Origin: JAGTVB01 sp964624765
GTDB taxonomy: Bacteria > Pseudomonadota > Gammaproteobacteria > HK1
Reading direction: 5' to 3'
NCBI GenBank assembly: GCA_964624765.1
Contig: CAZUZO010000145.1
Coordinates: 1 to 7,820 of the forward strand
Length of the DNA: 7,820 nt
Of the stretch, positions 1 through 6,806 are shown in pieces. Both the position numbers and the translations under genes were made by a program. The notes under the pieces were generated by a model, which did not search any database, was not told where the DNA came from, and worked only from the letters and a program-made list of their open reading frames with translations. Position 1 is the stretch's first letter; each line of letters begins with the position of its first letter.

Positions 1-179
1 TAGCGGCGTTGGGCGGTGCTCGCTCCTCGCCTATCTATCTGATATGTCTCTCGGCCCGCTCGCGACGGTTTTTTCACAACCTCTGTGGTGTCCCCGCGAG
101 ATGCACGTTGGCGTAAGGAATCTGGCTACCGAAGATTTCGCGCCGAGTCTACGACCCGAGAGACCCTTGTTGAAACGAT

Positions 180-189
180 GACGGTAGCG
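180..189 (+). promoter_or_regulatory. Possible ops-like (RfaH recruitment) element
   Basis: GACGGTAGCG matches the start of the enterobacterial ops element (GGCGGTAGCG) at 9 of 10 positions. It lies about 70 bases before the H-NS-like start codon, at the head of a gene set that includes a RfaH-like gene, which is where an ops site in a transcribed leader would sit. Against this, the next bases do not follow the consensus without an inserted G. The core CGGTAGCG also occurs at 3092-3099, and GCGGTAGC occurs on the minus strand at 4429-4436 and 7122-7129. A chance match is therefore quite possible, and no promoter upstream of it was identified. Confidence 0.3.
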
Positions 190-248
190 GTGATTAGAGG
201 TGCGGTTCAGGTTGGTAAAAGTAGACCTCAGGTGAGGTTTCCACGATC

Positions 249-254
249 AGGAGA
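249..254 (+). promoter_or_regulatory. Ribosome binding site of the H-NS-like gene
   Basis: AGGAGA lies six bases before the ATG at 261. It is a strong Shine-Dalgarno match and fixes the start of the H-NS-like protein. Confidence 0.75.
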
Positions 255-260
255 AAAGAT

Positions 261-659
261 ATGCCGAGAGGAAGAAAAAGAACTATAGAATCGATGCGAA
301 GCGAATGGCAAACCCTGAAGCAGCAAATCGAGACGCGGGAGCGCGAGGAAAAGCTGGTCCACCTGACGGGCTCCAAAGAGTTCAAAGTCGTAGCAAAAGA
401 GATCGTGCGCCTGGGTCTTTCAGGGGATGAAATCAGTAATTTGTTTCAAAAGCCCAAGGAGGCAGTGAAGCCAAAAAAGATCACACGCAAGAAGGGGGCG
501 GTCAAACCCAAGCCCAAATACCGTGACCGAGAGAATCCAGAGCTCGTCTGGAGCGGGCGTGGGAACCGGCCACGCTGGATCAGGGCTGCGCTGGAGCAGG
601 GTCTGACGCTACCAGATCTATTGATTGAGTCGGACGAGGCGGTTGAGGAGCTGTCCTAA
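261..659 (+). CDS. H-NS family nucleoid-associated DNA-binding protein
   Basis: 132 residues. The C-terminus carries the H-NS DNA-binding domain in its common proteobacterial form: YRDRENPELVWSGRGNRPRW at residues 87-106, followed by a helix ending LPDLLIES. The SGRG.RP loop corresponds to the minor-groove binding loop. Residues 8-35 are charged and helical, as expected for the oligomerisation segment. Residues 64-86 form a lysine-rich linker with 11 K/R in 23 positions. The N-terminus PRGRKR resembles an AT-hook core. Family members oligomerise on AT-rich DNA and silence horizontally acquired and surface-polysaccharide genes. The gene sits just ahead of an exopolysaccharide gene set, 131 bases before the epimerase, so local silencing is an inference. 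The length is slightly above the usual 95-137 range midpoint. Family assignment is secure; the target genes are unknown. Confidence 0.88.
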   Translation: MPRGRKRTIESMRSEWQTLKQQIETREREEKLVHLTGSKEFKVVAKEIVRLGLSGDEISNLFQKPKEAVKPKKITRKKGAVKPKPKYRDRENPELVWSGRGNRPRWIRAALEQGLTLPDLLIESDEAVEELS

Positions 660-776
660 GAGCGATCGCGCGGGTTTGCGCTGTGTCACGCGGCGGCTGG
701 AAATGATGATAGCAAAGGCGGCAAGCCCAGTACGGGTATAAGCCTTGCATATCCGAGTTGCCAACGATTGGCGTGC

Positions 777-782
777 AGGGAG
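777..782 (+). promoter_or_regulatory. Ribosome binding site deciding the epimerase start
   Basis: AGGGAG lies eight bases before the ATG at 791. It supports that start over the in-frame TTG at 758, which would add 11 residues unlike the family N-terminus. Confidence 0.65.
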
Positions 783-790
783 TTGAGAGG

Positions 791-1801
791 ATGAAGACAC
801 TGGTTACTGGCGCTGCCGGGTTCATCGGTGCCGCGCTGTGTAAAGCATTGCTGGAGCGCGATGAGAGCGTCGTCGGCGTCGACAACTTGAATGCCTACTA
901 CGATGTGGGGCTCAAAGAGGCTCGGCTTGCCCAATTGACACCTTACCCCGGCTTCAGTTTTGTCCGGCTCGATATCGTGGACCGGGAGAGCCTCACGGCG
1001 CTGTTTTCGCGAGAGCAACCCGATTGTGTGGTGAATCTAGCCGCTCAGGCTGGGGTACGGTATTCGCTGGAAAATCCCCATGCCTATGTGGACAGCAATC
1101 TCCAGGGATTCATCAATATCTTGGAAGGCTGCCGGCATCACGGCGTGAAGCATCTGGTCTATGCCTCGTCGAGTTCCGTGTATGGCGCCAACACCAAGCT
1201 ACCGTTCTCGGTTCACGATAACGTCGATCATCCGGTATCGATGTATGCGGCCACCAAGAAAGCGAATGAGCTGATGGCTCACTGTTACAGCCATCTGTAC
1301 CGATTGCCGACCACCGGGCTACGCTTCTTTACCGTTTACGGCCCTTGGGGGCGTCCGGATATGGCGTTGTTTATCTTCACGCGCAACATCCTCGCCGGTC
1401 AACCGATCGATGTCCACAACTTTGGCCGGCATCGCCGCGATTTTACTTACATCGATGATATCGTCGAGGGTGTAGTGCGGGTGCTTGATCGGCCTGCAGA
1501 ACCGAATCCGGCGTGGTCGGGTGACGATCCCGATGCGGCCACCAGCCATGCGCCTTATCGGTTGTATAACATCGGCAATAATCAAGCGGTCGATTTAAGC
1601 CGCTACATCGAAGTCTTGGAAACCCGTTTGGGGAAAAAAGCCGTTCAGAATCTGCTTCCTTTGCAACCCGGTGACGTGCCCGATACCTTCGCGAATGTCG
1701 ATGACTTGGTGAAAGATTTCGGATACCGGCCCAATACCCCGATCGAAGTGGGGATCACGCGTTTTGTCGACTGGTATAAACAATTCTATGGAATTAAGTG
1801 A
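791..1801 (+). CDS. UDP-glucuronate 4-epimerase (NAD-dependent, extended SDR family)
   Basis: 336 residues, full length for bacterial UDP-GlcA 4-epimerases of the CapI/WbnF/LspL group. It should interconvert UDP-glucuronate and UDP-galacturonate in the cytoplasm using bound NAD. The Rossmann glycine motif VTGAAGFIG is at residues 5-13. Other family hallmarks are LAAQAGVRYSLENPHAY, the YASSSSVYG segment with the catalytic Ser region, and the catalytic YxxxK pair at Y152/K156 (SMYAATKKANELMAH). FFTVYGPWGRPDMA and RDFTYIDDI are the expected substrate-binding and C-terminal motifs. The start is the ATG with a good ribosome binding site. Its stop is one base from the next start, so it is probably co-transcribed with the dehydrogenase. 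The substrate UDP-GlcA would come from the Ugd encoded at 3113-4426. It matches the GlcA epimerases clearly better than the TviC-type UDP-GlcNAcA epimerases, although a role on the product of the neighbouring TviB-like enzyme cannot be excluded. Confidence 0.92.
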   Translation: MKTLVTGAAGFIGAALCKALLERDESVVGVDNLNAYYDVGLKEARLAQLTPYPGFSFVRLDIVDRESLTALFSREQPDCVVNLAAQAGVRYSLENPHAYVDSNLQGFINILEGCRHHGVKHLVYASSSSVYGANTKLPFSVHDNVDHPVSMYAATKKANELMAHCYSHLYRLPTTGLRFFTVYGPWGRPDMALFIFTRNILAGQPIDVHNFGRHRRDFTYIDDIVEGVVRVLDRPAEPNPAWSGDDPDAATSHAPYRLYNIGNNQAVDLSRYIEVLETRLGKKAVQNLLPLQPGDVPDTFANVDDLVKDFGYRPNTPIEVGITRFVDWYKQFYGIK

Positions 1802-1802
1802 G

Positions 1803-3089
1803 ATGGAGCACAACCGAAAGATCTCCGTCGTCGGTCTCGGCTATGTGGGACTCCCGGTCGCGGTGGCCTTTGGCCGGCAGCAGCGAGTGATCGGATTTGA
1901 TGTCAGTGCGGAGCGTATCGAAGAGCTGCGCAAAGGCTACGACCGCACGGGAGAAGTCAACGCTGACCAGTTAGCTGAAGCCGACGTACTTTATACCAGT
2001 AACGCCAAGCATCTGGCGTGTGCGGATTTTCACATCGTGGCGGTCCCCACCCCCATCGATGCCGGCAAGCAACCGGATTTCAGGCCTCTGATCACCGCCT
2101 CGGAAACCGTGGGGCGGGAGCTCAAGCCGGGGGATATCGTGGTGTACGAATCCACGGTCTATCCCGGAGCCACCGAGGAAGAGTGCATACCGATTCTGGA
2201 GCGGGCCTCGGGTCTTAAAGCCGGCTCGGATTTTACCGTGGGCTATTCCCCTGAGCGCATCAATCCGGGCGACAGCGAGCATACCTTCACCACCATTACC
2301 AAGGTGGTATCCGGGCAAGATCAGGCGACCTTGGAGACGGTGGCCAGCGTCTACGGCTCGGTGGTCACGGCCGGTGTGCACCGCGCCTCGAGCATTCGGG
2401 TGGCGGAAGCGGCCAAGGTGATCGAGAATACCCAACGGGATCTCAATATTGCGCTCATGAACGAGCTGGCGCTCATCTTTACCCGGCTCGGCATCGATAC
2501 CCGCGATGTGCTGGCGGCGGCCGGCACGAAATGGAATTTTTTGCCTTTTACGCCGGGCCTGGTGGGGGGGCATTGTATCGGTGTCGACCCCTTCTATCTT
2601 ACCTACAAAGCGATCAGGACCGGCTACCATCCACAGGTCATCTTGGCGGGACGGCGCATTAACGATGAGATGGGCACCTTCCTGGCCGGCCAGGCCGTGA
2701 AGCAGCTTATCAAGAAGGGGCAGAACGTTCGGGAAAGCGTCGTGACGGTGCTCGGGTTGACCTTCAAGGAAGACGTTCCGGACTTGCGCAACACGAGAGT
2801 GGTCGATGTGGTGCGCGAGCTCCAAGAATATGGGATTCAGGTGCAGGTTCATGATCCCTTGATCGACGCGCAGGAGGCGCAGAGAGAGCTGGGGATCGCG
2901 TTGCAGGATCGGGCCGACCTGCGTCCCGCCCATTGCGTCATTTTGGCGGTAGCCCATAGAACTTACGTCCAGCAAGGTTGGGCCTTGATGCAGGAATTGC
3001 TGCACGAGCAGGGCCGGGTGGTGGTGGATGCGAAGGGAGTATTGCCCCGCGACAGGACTCCTGAAGACGTGCTGTTGTGGCGGCTTTGA
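1803..3089 (+). CDS. tviB: UDP-N-acetylhexosamine 6-dehydrogenase, TviB/WbpO type
   Basis: 428 residues, the usual length for nucleotide-sugar dehydrogenases. It should oxidise C6 of UDP-GlcNAc or UDP-GalNAc to the uronic acid with two NAD. The N-terminal Rossmann motif GLGYVG is at residues 11-16. VPTPID, YESTVYPGATEEEC and YSPERINPGD follow. The central helix contains VAEAAKVIENTQRDLNIALMNE, a signature of the TviB/WbpO branch rather than Ugd. The catalytic cysteine is C258 in VGGHCIGVDP, and the C-terminal UDP-binding domain carries GLTFKEDVPDLRNTR. The ATG at 1803 is one base after the epimerase stop. An in-frame ATG at 1788 would overlap the epimerase and has no better ribosome binding site. 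The tandem arrangement points to translational coupling. GlcNAc versus GalNAc preference cannot be read from the sequence. Confidence 0.92.
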   Translation: MEHNRKISVVGLGYVGLPVAVAFGRQQRVIGFDVSAERIEELRKGYDRTGEVNADQLAEADVLYTSNAKHLACADFHIVAVPTPIDAGKQPDFRPLITASETVGRELKPGDIVVYESTVYPGATEEECIPILERASGLKAGSDFTVGYSPERINPGDSEHTFTTITKVVSGQDQATLETVASVYGSVVTAGVHRASSIRVAEAAKVIENTQRDLNIALMNELALIFTRLGIDTRDVLAAAGTKWNFLPFTPGLVGGHCIGVDPFYLTYKAIRTGYHPQVILAGRRINDEMGTFLAGQAVKQLIKKGQNVRESVVTVLGLTFKEDVPDLRNTRVVDVVRELQEYGIQVQVHDPLIDAQEAQRELGIALQDRADLRPAHCVILAVAHRTYVQQGWALMQELLHEQGRVVVDAKGVLPRDRTPEDVLLWRL

Positions 3090-3098
3090 GCCGGTAGC

Positions 3099-3104
3099 GG
3101 AGGG
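3099..3104 (+). promoter_or_regulatory. Ribosome binding site of ugd
   Basis: GGAGGG lies eight bases before the ATG at 3113, within the 23-base gap after the TviB-like gene. It supports this start and operon-like translation. Confidence 0.7.
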
Positions 3105-3112
3105 ATTAAGGG

Positions 3113-4426
3113 ATGAATGTTGTCATGATCGGCGTAGGCTATGTTGGCCTGGTTTCCGGCGCTTGCTTCGCCGAGTTCGGGGCGAGTGTGACCTGCATCG
3201 ATGTCGATGAGGGCAAGATAAGGCGGTTATTGGAAGGGCAGATACCGATCTACGAGCCGGGACTGGAGGATTTGGTGCACCGCAACGTGCAGCAGAACCG
3301 GCTTCAGTTCACCACCGAGTTTCGTGCCCCCATCGGGGAGGCGGATCTGGTCTTCATTGCGGTCGGCACGCCCACTCGGCGCGGCGACGGTCATGCGGAT
3401 CTGAGCTATGTCTATGCTGCGGCTCGGCAGATCGCGGGGCACCTGCGTGGCTATACGGTGGTGGTGGACAAGTCCACGGTGCCGGTGGGAACCGCCCGGC
3501 AGGTGGCGCGTCTCATCCGCGAGGAGAATCCGCAGGCGGACTTCGACGTGGCTTCAAACCCAGAATTTCTGAGGGAAGGCGCGGCCATCACCGATTTCAT
3601 GCGCCCTGACCGCGTCGTGATCGGCGTAGAGAGCCCCCGGGCGGAGGCCTTGCTGCGGGAGCTGTATCGGCCTCTCAATCTCATCGAATCGCCCATCCTG
3701 GTGACCAATCTGGAAAGCGCGGAGCTCATCAAATACGCTTCCAACGCGTTCCTGGCCACCAAGATCAGCTTCATCAATGAGATGGCCGCGTTGTGTGAGG
3801 CGGTGGGTGGGGACGTGCACTCGGTGGCCAAGGGCATCGGACTGGATGGCCGGATCGGGCGAAAATTTCTCCACCCCGGTCCGGGCTACGGCGGTTCCTG
3901 CTTTCCGAAGGATACGCTGGCCCTGGTGCGCACGGCGCAAGAGCATGATCTCTCGTGCCGCATCGTCGAGGCCGTGGTGGAGGTGAATGCCGCCCAGCGG
4001 GCGCGGATGTTGAGAAAGATCCGGGTTGCCGTGGGGGGCAAGGAGGCGGGCAAGACCCTGGCCATCCTAGGATTGACTTTCAAACCCGAGACCGACGACA
4101 TGCGCGACGCGCCGGCGCTAGCCATCCTGCCGGCACTGCTGGAGAAAGGCGCGATCCTCAAGGCCCACGACCCGCAAGGTATGCAAGAAGCGAAAGCCCT
4201 GCTTCCTTCGGGCATCCAATACTGCGATGATATCTATGCGACCTTTGAGGGTGCGCACGCGGTGGTGCTGCTCACCGAATGGAATGCTTATCGGGGACTG
4301 GATCTGGATCGGGTCAAGGCTGCGATGGCAGGGAACGTATTCGTCGACCTACGCAACGTCTATGAGCCGCGGCTGATGCGCGAGGCGGGGTTTGAGTATG
4401 TTTGTGTGGGGCGGCCCGTCGCTTAG
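3113..4426 (+). CDS. ugd: UDP-glucose 6-dehydrogenase
   Basis: 437 residues, typical for bacterial Ugd. It converts UDP-glucose to UDP-glucuronate with two NAD in the cytoplasm, feeding acidic polysaccharide synthesis. The Rossmann motif GVGYVG is at residues 7-12. VFIAVGTPTRRGDGHADL is the expected NAD/substrate loop, and DKSTVPVGTA and SNPEFLREGAAITDFMRPDR follow. The central helix has AELIKYASNAFLATKISFINE with K207 and N211. The catalytic nucleophile is C263 in GYGGSCFPKD, with D267 nearby. The C-terminal domain has ILGLTFKPETDDMRDAPA. These motifs separate it from the TviB-type paralogue directly upstream, so the two are different enzymes and not a recent duplication. Its product is the substrate of the epimerase at 791-1801. 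Confidence 0.95.
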   Translation: MNVVMIGVGYVGLVSGACFAEFGASVTCIDVDEGKIRRLLEGQIPIYEPGLEDLVHRNVQQNRLQFTTEFRAPIGEADLVFIAVGTPTRRGDGHADLSYVYAAARQIAGHLRGYTVVVDKSTVPVGTARQVARLIREENPQADFDVASNPEFLREGAAITDFMRPDRVVIGVESPRAEALLRELYRPLNLIESPILVTNLESAELIKYASNAFLATKISFINEMAALCEAVGGDVHSVAKGIGLDGRIGRKFLHPGPGYGGSCFPKDTLALVRTAQEHDLSCRIVEAVVEVNAAQRARMLRKIRVAVGGKEAGKTLAILGLTFKPETDDMRDAPALAILPALLEKGAILKAHDPQGMQEAKALLPSGIQYCDDIYATFEGAHAVVLLTEWNAYRGLDLDRVKAAMAGNVFVDLRNVYEPRLMREAGFEYVCVGRPVA

Positions 4427-4506
4427 AGGCTACCGCGGCACCCAGTAGTGTTGCCTGGCGCCGTTGGCGGCCGAGCAGTGGCGTAGGTTATCGCGGTTTA
4501 GACAGC

Positions 4507-5019
4507 ATGCAGGCTTGGTATCTGGTGTTCAGCAAACCGCGTGGGGAACGGATGGCCTTGACCAATCTGCTGCGTCAAGGTTACCAGACCTATCTGCCGT
4601 TGATCCGTAACCGCCGCAAGCGCTACGGCCGCTACGCCCATGTGGTCGAACCCATGTTTCCCCGCTATCTGTTCATTTGTCTCAACGATCAAACCGATGA
4701 TTGGGGGCCGATTCGATCCACCACCGGCGTGACCAGCATGGTGCGATTCGGCGACCGCGCGGGTCGGGTTCCCGATGATCTGGTGATGGCACTGAAACGA
4801 CGGGAGGCCGATAAGGGGTACTTTGAGCCGCAGACACGGATGCTGCGGCAAGGCGACTCGGTACGCATCTGCGAGGGCCCGATGAGCGGCTACGAAGGCA
4901 TCTTTCACTGCAAGTCTGGCAAGCAGCGCGTCATTCTGCTGCTGGAGATCGCGGGCCGGTCGGCCAAAGTGCAAATCGATTCAGACCATATTCAATGGGT
5001 CCCCCCATCCCCGACCTAG
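4507..5019 (+). CDS. rfaH: RfaH-like transcription antiterminator (NusG paralogue)
   Basis: 170 residues, close to E. coli RfaH (162). Residues 1 to about 100 form the NusG N-terminal domain, beginning MQAWYLVFSKPRGERMA, with EPMFPRYLF at 48-56 and TTGVTSMVRFG at 72-82, both strong RfaH-type matches. Residues about 113-165 form the KOW domain (GDSVRICEGPMSGYEGIF). RfaH binds RNA polymerase paused at ops sites, suppresses Rho- and H-NS-dependent termination in long surface-polysaccharide operons, and can recruit ribosomes. I infer the same job for this locus. The start at 4507 aligns with the RfaH N-terminus. No clear ribosome binding site precedes it; the longer frame from 4402 overlaps ugd and adds residues foreign to the family. 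It lies 80 bases after ugd. A specialised LoaP/UpxY-like paralogue is the main alternative. Confidence 0.88.
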   Translation: MQAWYLVFSKPRGERMALTNLLRQGYQTYLPLIRNRRKRYGRYAHVVEPMFPRYLFICLNDQTDDWGPIRSTTGVTSMVRFGDRAGRVPDDLVMALKRREADKGYFEPQTRMLRQGDSVRICEGPMSGYEGIFHCKSGKQRVILLLEIAGRSAKVQIDSDHIQWVPPSPT

Positions 5020-5028
5020 AGCCGTTCT

Positions 5029-5050
5029 GGCGGCGATGATGTGCGCCGCC
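5029..5050 (+). other. GC-rich hairpin after the rfaH-like gene
   Basis: GGCGGCG (5029-5035) and CGCCGCC (5044-5050) form a perfect 7-bp stem with an 8-base loop, starting ten bases after the rfaH-like stop codon. No T-run follows, so it is not a standard intrinsic terminator. It could be a pause or attenuation site or an mRNA-stabilising 3' structure, or it may have no function. Confidence 0.4.
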
Positions 5051-5120
5051 GTACCCCGCCCGTGCTGGTGGCCTCCTGGCGCCCCCGACACGGCTCGAAC
5101 ACCCACCGAGTGCGCTCAAT

Positions 5121-6707
5121 ATGACCCTCATCACCGATCTATTGCTGGATCTCGACCTGGTGGTCGACGTGTGTGCTGAGCGGGAGCCCTATCGGCCTTC
5201 TGTGGTGCAAGCCCTTCGGCACGCTGAGCAGTCGGGGCACCGTCTGTGGTTGTCGGTCGCGAGCGTCCAGTCGCTTATCCAAATGACCGTCCAAGCGTTG
5301 CCACGGCAAGCCGGATCGGGGGGCGAGGCGATCTCCAGTGAGCGTGCGGCCGAGCTCGCTCGCCAGAGGCTGGAGCGGTTTGCCGCCGGGATGCAGTGGC
5401 TGGCGGCCCTGGCCGAGGATGGGCCCGTGTTCCATCACGTAGATGGTCTGCAGGCACAGCTGGCCAATGCGGTGACGCGTCTGGGTGCCAGCGCGCGCTT
5501 GCTGACGCGGGATGCTCGGCTGGCCGCGCAATGCGAGCAGGCGTTGCTGCTAGACGACTATCTCGCGAATAGATGGCCTAAGCCGCCCATGCCTTTCGTC
5601 GATCTGCAGCAACAGCTCGACGCCGTTCGCCCCGCGATCGAACGTAACATCCACCGGGTGCTCCACCACGGGCAATTCATCATGGGTCGCGAAGTGGTGG
5701 AGCTGGAAAGCCAACTCGCGCACTTCGTCGGCGTACGCCACGCCATAGCGTGCTCCAGTGGCACCGACGCGTTACTGATGGCGCTGATGGCCTACGGGAT
5801 CGGACCTGGGGATGCCGTCTTCACCACGCCCTTTACCTTCGTTGCGACGGCTGAGGTCATTGCCCTACTCGGTGCGACGCCGGTGTTCGTCGATATCCAT
5901 GCGCATACATTGAATATCGATCCGGAGCGCCTTGATGACGCGGTGCGGCGCATCCGAAGCGAAGGCGCGTTACACCCGCGGGGGGTGATCCCGGTCGACC
6001 TCTTTGGCCTGCCGGCAGACTATGATTCCATATGCGCCGTTGCCAAGGCTTGGGACTTGTTTGTCTTGGAGGACGCGGCGCAGAGCTTCGGGGCCTCGTA
6101 TAAGGGGCGCACTGCCGGCAGCCTCGGCGATGTGGCCGCCACCAGCTTCTTCCCGGCCAAGCCCCTCGGCTGTTACGGCGATGGCGGCGCGGTGCTCACC
6201 GACGATGATCGGCTGGCGCGGATCCTACGCTCGCTGCGCATCCACGGTCAGGGCAGGGATCAATACGACAATGTGCGTATCGGGCTCAATGGCCGCGCCG
6301 ATACCCTGCAGGCGGCGATTTTGCTGGCCAAGCTGCAGGCTTTTCCGGAAGAATTGGCCGCCCGTCAGGCCATTGCGGAGCGTTACACGGCGGGGCTGAA
6401 GGATGTCGTGGCCACCGTCGACGTACCGGAGGGCTACCGTAGCGCCTGGGCACAATACTCGATCATGACCGATCGCAGAGACCTGCTGCGCGCCGCCCTC
6501 AGCAGCCACGGGATCCCCACGGCCATCTATTATCCGAAACCCCTGCATCGCCAAGGGGCTTTTACCGAGCTTGGCTATGCCGAAGGGGACTTGCCGGTTG
6601 CCGAGTCGGTGGCCAAATGCATCCTCAGTCTCCCGATGCACCCGTATCTAGACCCGGAAACCCAGCAACATATCGTGGACTCGGTACGCGCTGCGCTCGC
6701 CGCCTAG
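5121..6707 (+). CDS. PIN-like domain fused to WbpE-type DegT/DnrJ/EryC1/StrS sugar aminotransferase
   Basis: 528 residues in one uninterrupted frame. Residues 157-528 are a complete PLP-dependent sugar aminotransferase very like WbpE/WlbC (UDP-3-keto-HexNAcA aminotransferase). It opens MPFVDLQQQL, has the phosphate-binding SSGTDAL at 212-218, LEDAAQSFGASYKG with D318 contacting the pyridine ring, the PLP lysine K347 in SFFPAKPLG, DGGAVLT, and ends SLPMHPYL. Residues 1 to about 150 resemble a PIN domain: LLLDLDLVVDVCAEREPY, then LWLSVASVQSL, VDGLQAQLANAV and ARLLTRDARL. By eye three acidic positions remain (D10, D108, D131), but the usual central glutamate appears to be S51. The aminotransferase would normally begin at M157 (base 5589). 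No ribosome binding site precedes that ATG, and the frame is open across the junction, so a genuine fusion is likely. The ATG at 5121 also has only a weak ribosome binding site. Aminotransferase identity is firm; the PIN call and the exact sugar are less sure. Confidence 0.85.
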   Translation: MTLITDLLLDLDLVVDVCAEREPYRPSVVQALRHAEQSGHRLWLSVASVQSLIQMTVQALPRQAGSGGEAISSERAAELARQRLERFAAGMQWLAALAEDGPVFHHVDGLQAQLANAVTRLGASARLLTRDARLAAQCEQALLLDDYLANRWPKPPMPFVDLQQQLDAVRPAIERNIHRVLHHGQFIMGREVVELESQLAHFVGVRHAIACSSGTDALLMALMAYGIGPGDAVFTTPFTFVATAEVIALLGATPVFVDIHAHTLNIDPERLDDAVRRIRSEGALHPRGVIPVDLFGLPADYDSICAVAKAWDLFVLEDAAQSFGASYKGRTAGSLGDVAATSFFPAKPLGCYGDGGAVLTDDDRLARILRSLRIHGQGRDQYDNVRIGLNGRADTLQAAILLAKLQAFPEELAARQAIAERYTAGLKDVVATVDVPEGYRSAWAQYSIMTDRRDLLRAALSSHGIPTAIYYPKPLHRQGAFTELGYAEGDLPVAESVAKCILSLPMHPYLDPETQQHIVDSVRAALAA

Positions 6708-6738
6708 AAGCCGCTTGCCACCTATCAGTTCCTTCAAA

Positions 6739-6786
6739 CCCGTCGTTCCGGCAGGGATTGCCGGAACCCAGTCGCCATGGATGGCT
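6739..6786 (+). repeat. Palindromic intergenic repeat, copy 1
   Basis: The core is GTTCCGGCA (6745-6753), a 5-base loop, then TGCCGGAAC (6759-6767), a perfect 9-bp stem. It is flanked by CCCGTC on the left and CCCAGTCGCC then GGATGGCT on the right. The same flanks appear in the copy at 6994-7040, so the repeated unit is about 47 bases, not just the hairpin. Confidence 0.75.
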
Positions 6787-6806
6787 GTCTGGGCCACTTC
6801 CCTGTG

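Larger units (their letters stand above)
1..260. other. Upstream non-coding region, no gene recognised
   Basis: I see no convincing gene here. A short open frame from a GTG at 85 runs to 288. It is arginine-rich, resembles no family I know, overlaps the start of the H-NS-like gene and has no clear ribosome binding site, so I treat it as chance. The stretch contains a T-run at 69-74 preceded only by a very short potential stem (CCG/CGG), too weak to call a terminator. The ops-like 10-mer at 180-189 is listed separately. No good sigma70 promoter was found by eye. Confidence 0.5.

Noticed and set aside
170..198. Possible promoter: TTGAAA with ATTAGA 17 bases downstream
   Set aside because: The -10 match is poor (about 2 of 6). 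It would also place the ops-like site between -35 and -10 rather than in the transcript.
85..288. 67-residue GTG-started frame upstream of the H-NS-like gene
   Set aside because: It overlaps the H-NS-like start, has no recognisable motif and no convincing ribosome binding site.
1788..1802. Alternative upstream start for the TviB-like protein
   Set aside because: It would overlap the epimerase end, add five non-conserved residues, and has no better ribosome binding site than the ATG at 1803.
2564..2570. Run of seven G inside the TviB-like gene, a possible slippage or phase-variation tract
   Set aside because: It encodes the conserved VGG just before the catalytic cysteine and is explained by codon choice. 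Seven G is short for a phase-variable tract.
1971..3005. 344-residue open frame on the minus strand
   Set aside because: It lies entirely antisense to the well-supported TviB-type dehydrogenase. Its arginine/histidine/glycine-rich composition is that of a GC-rich shadow frame.
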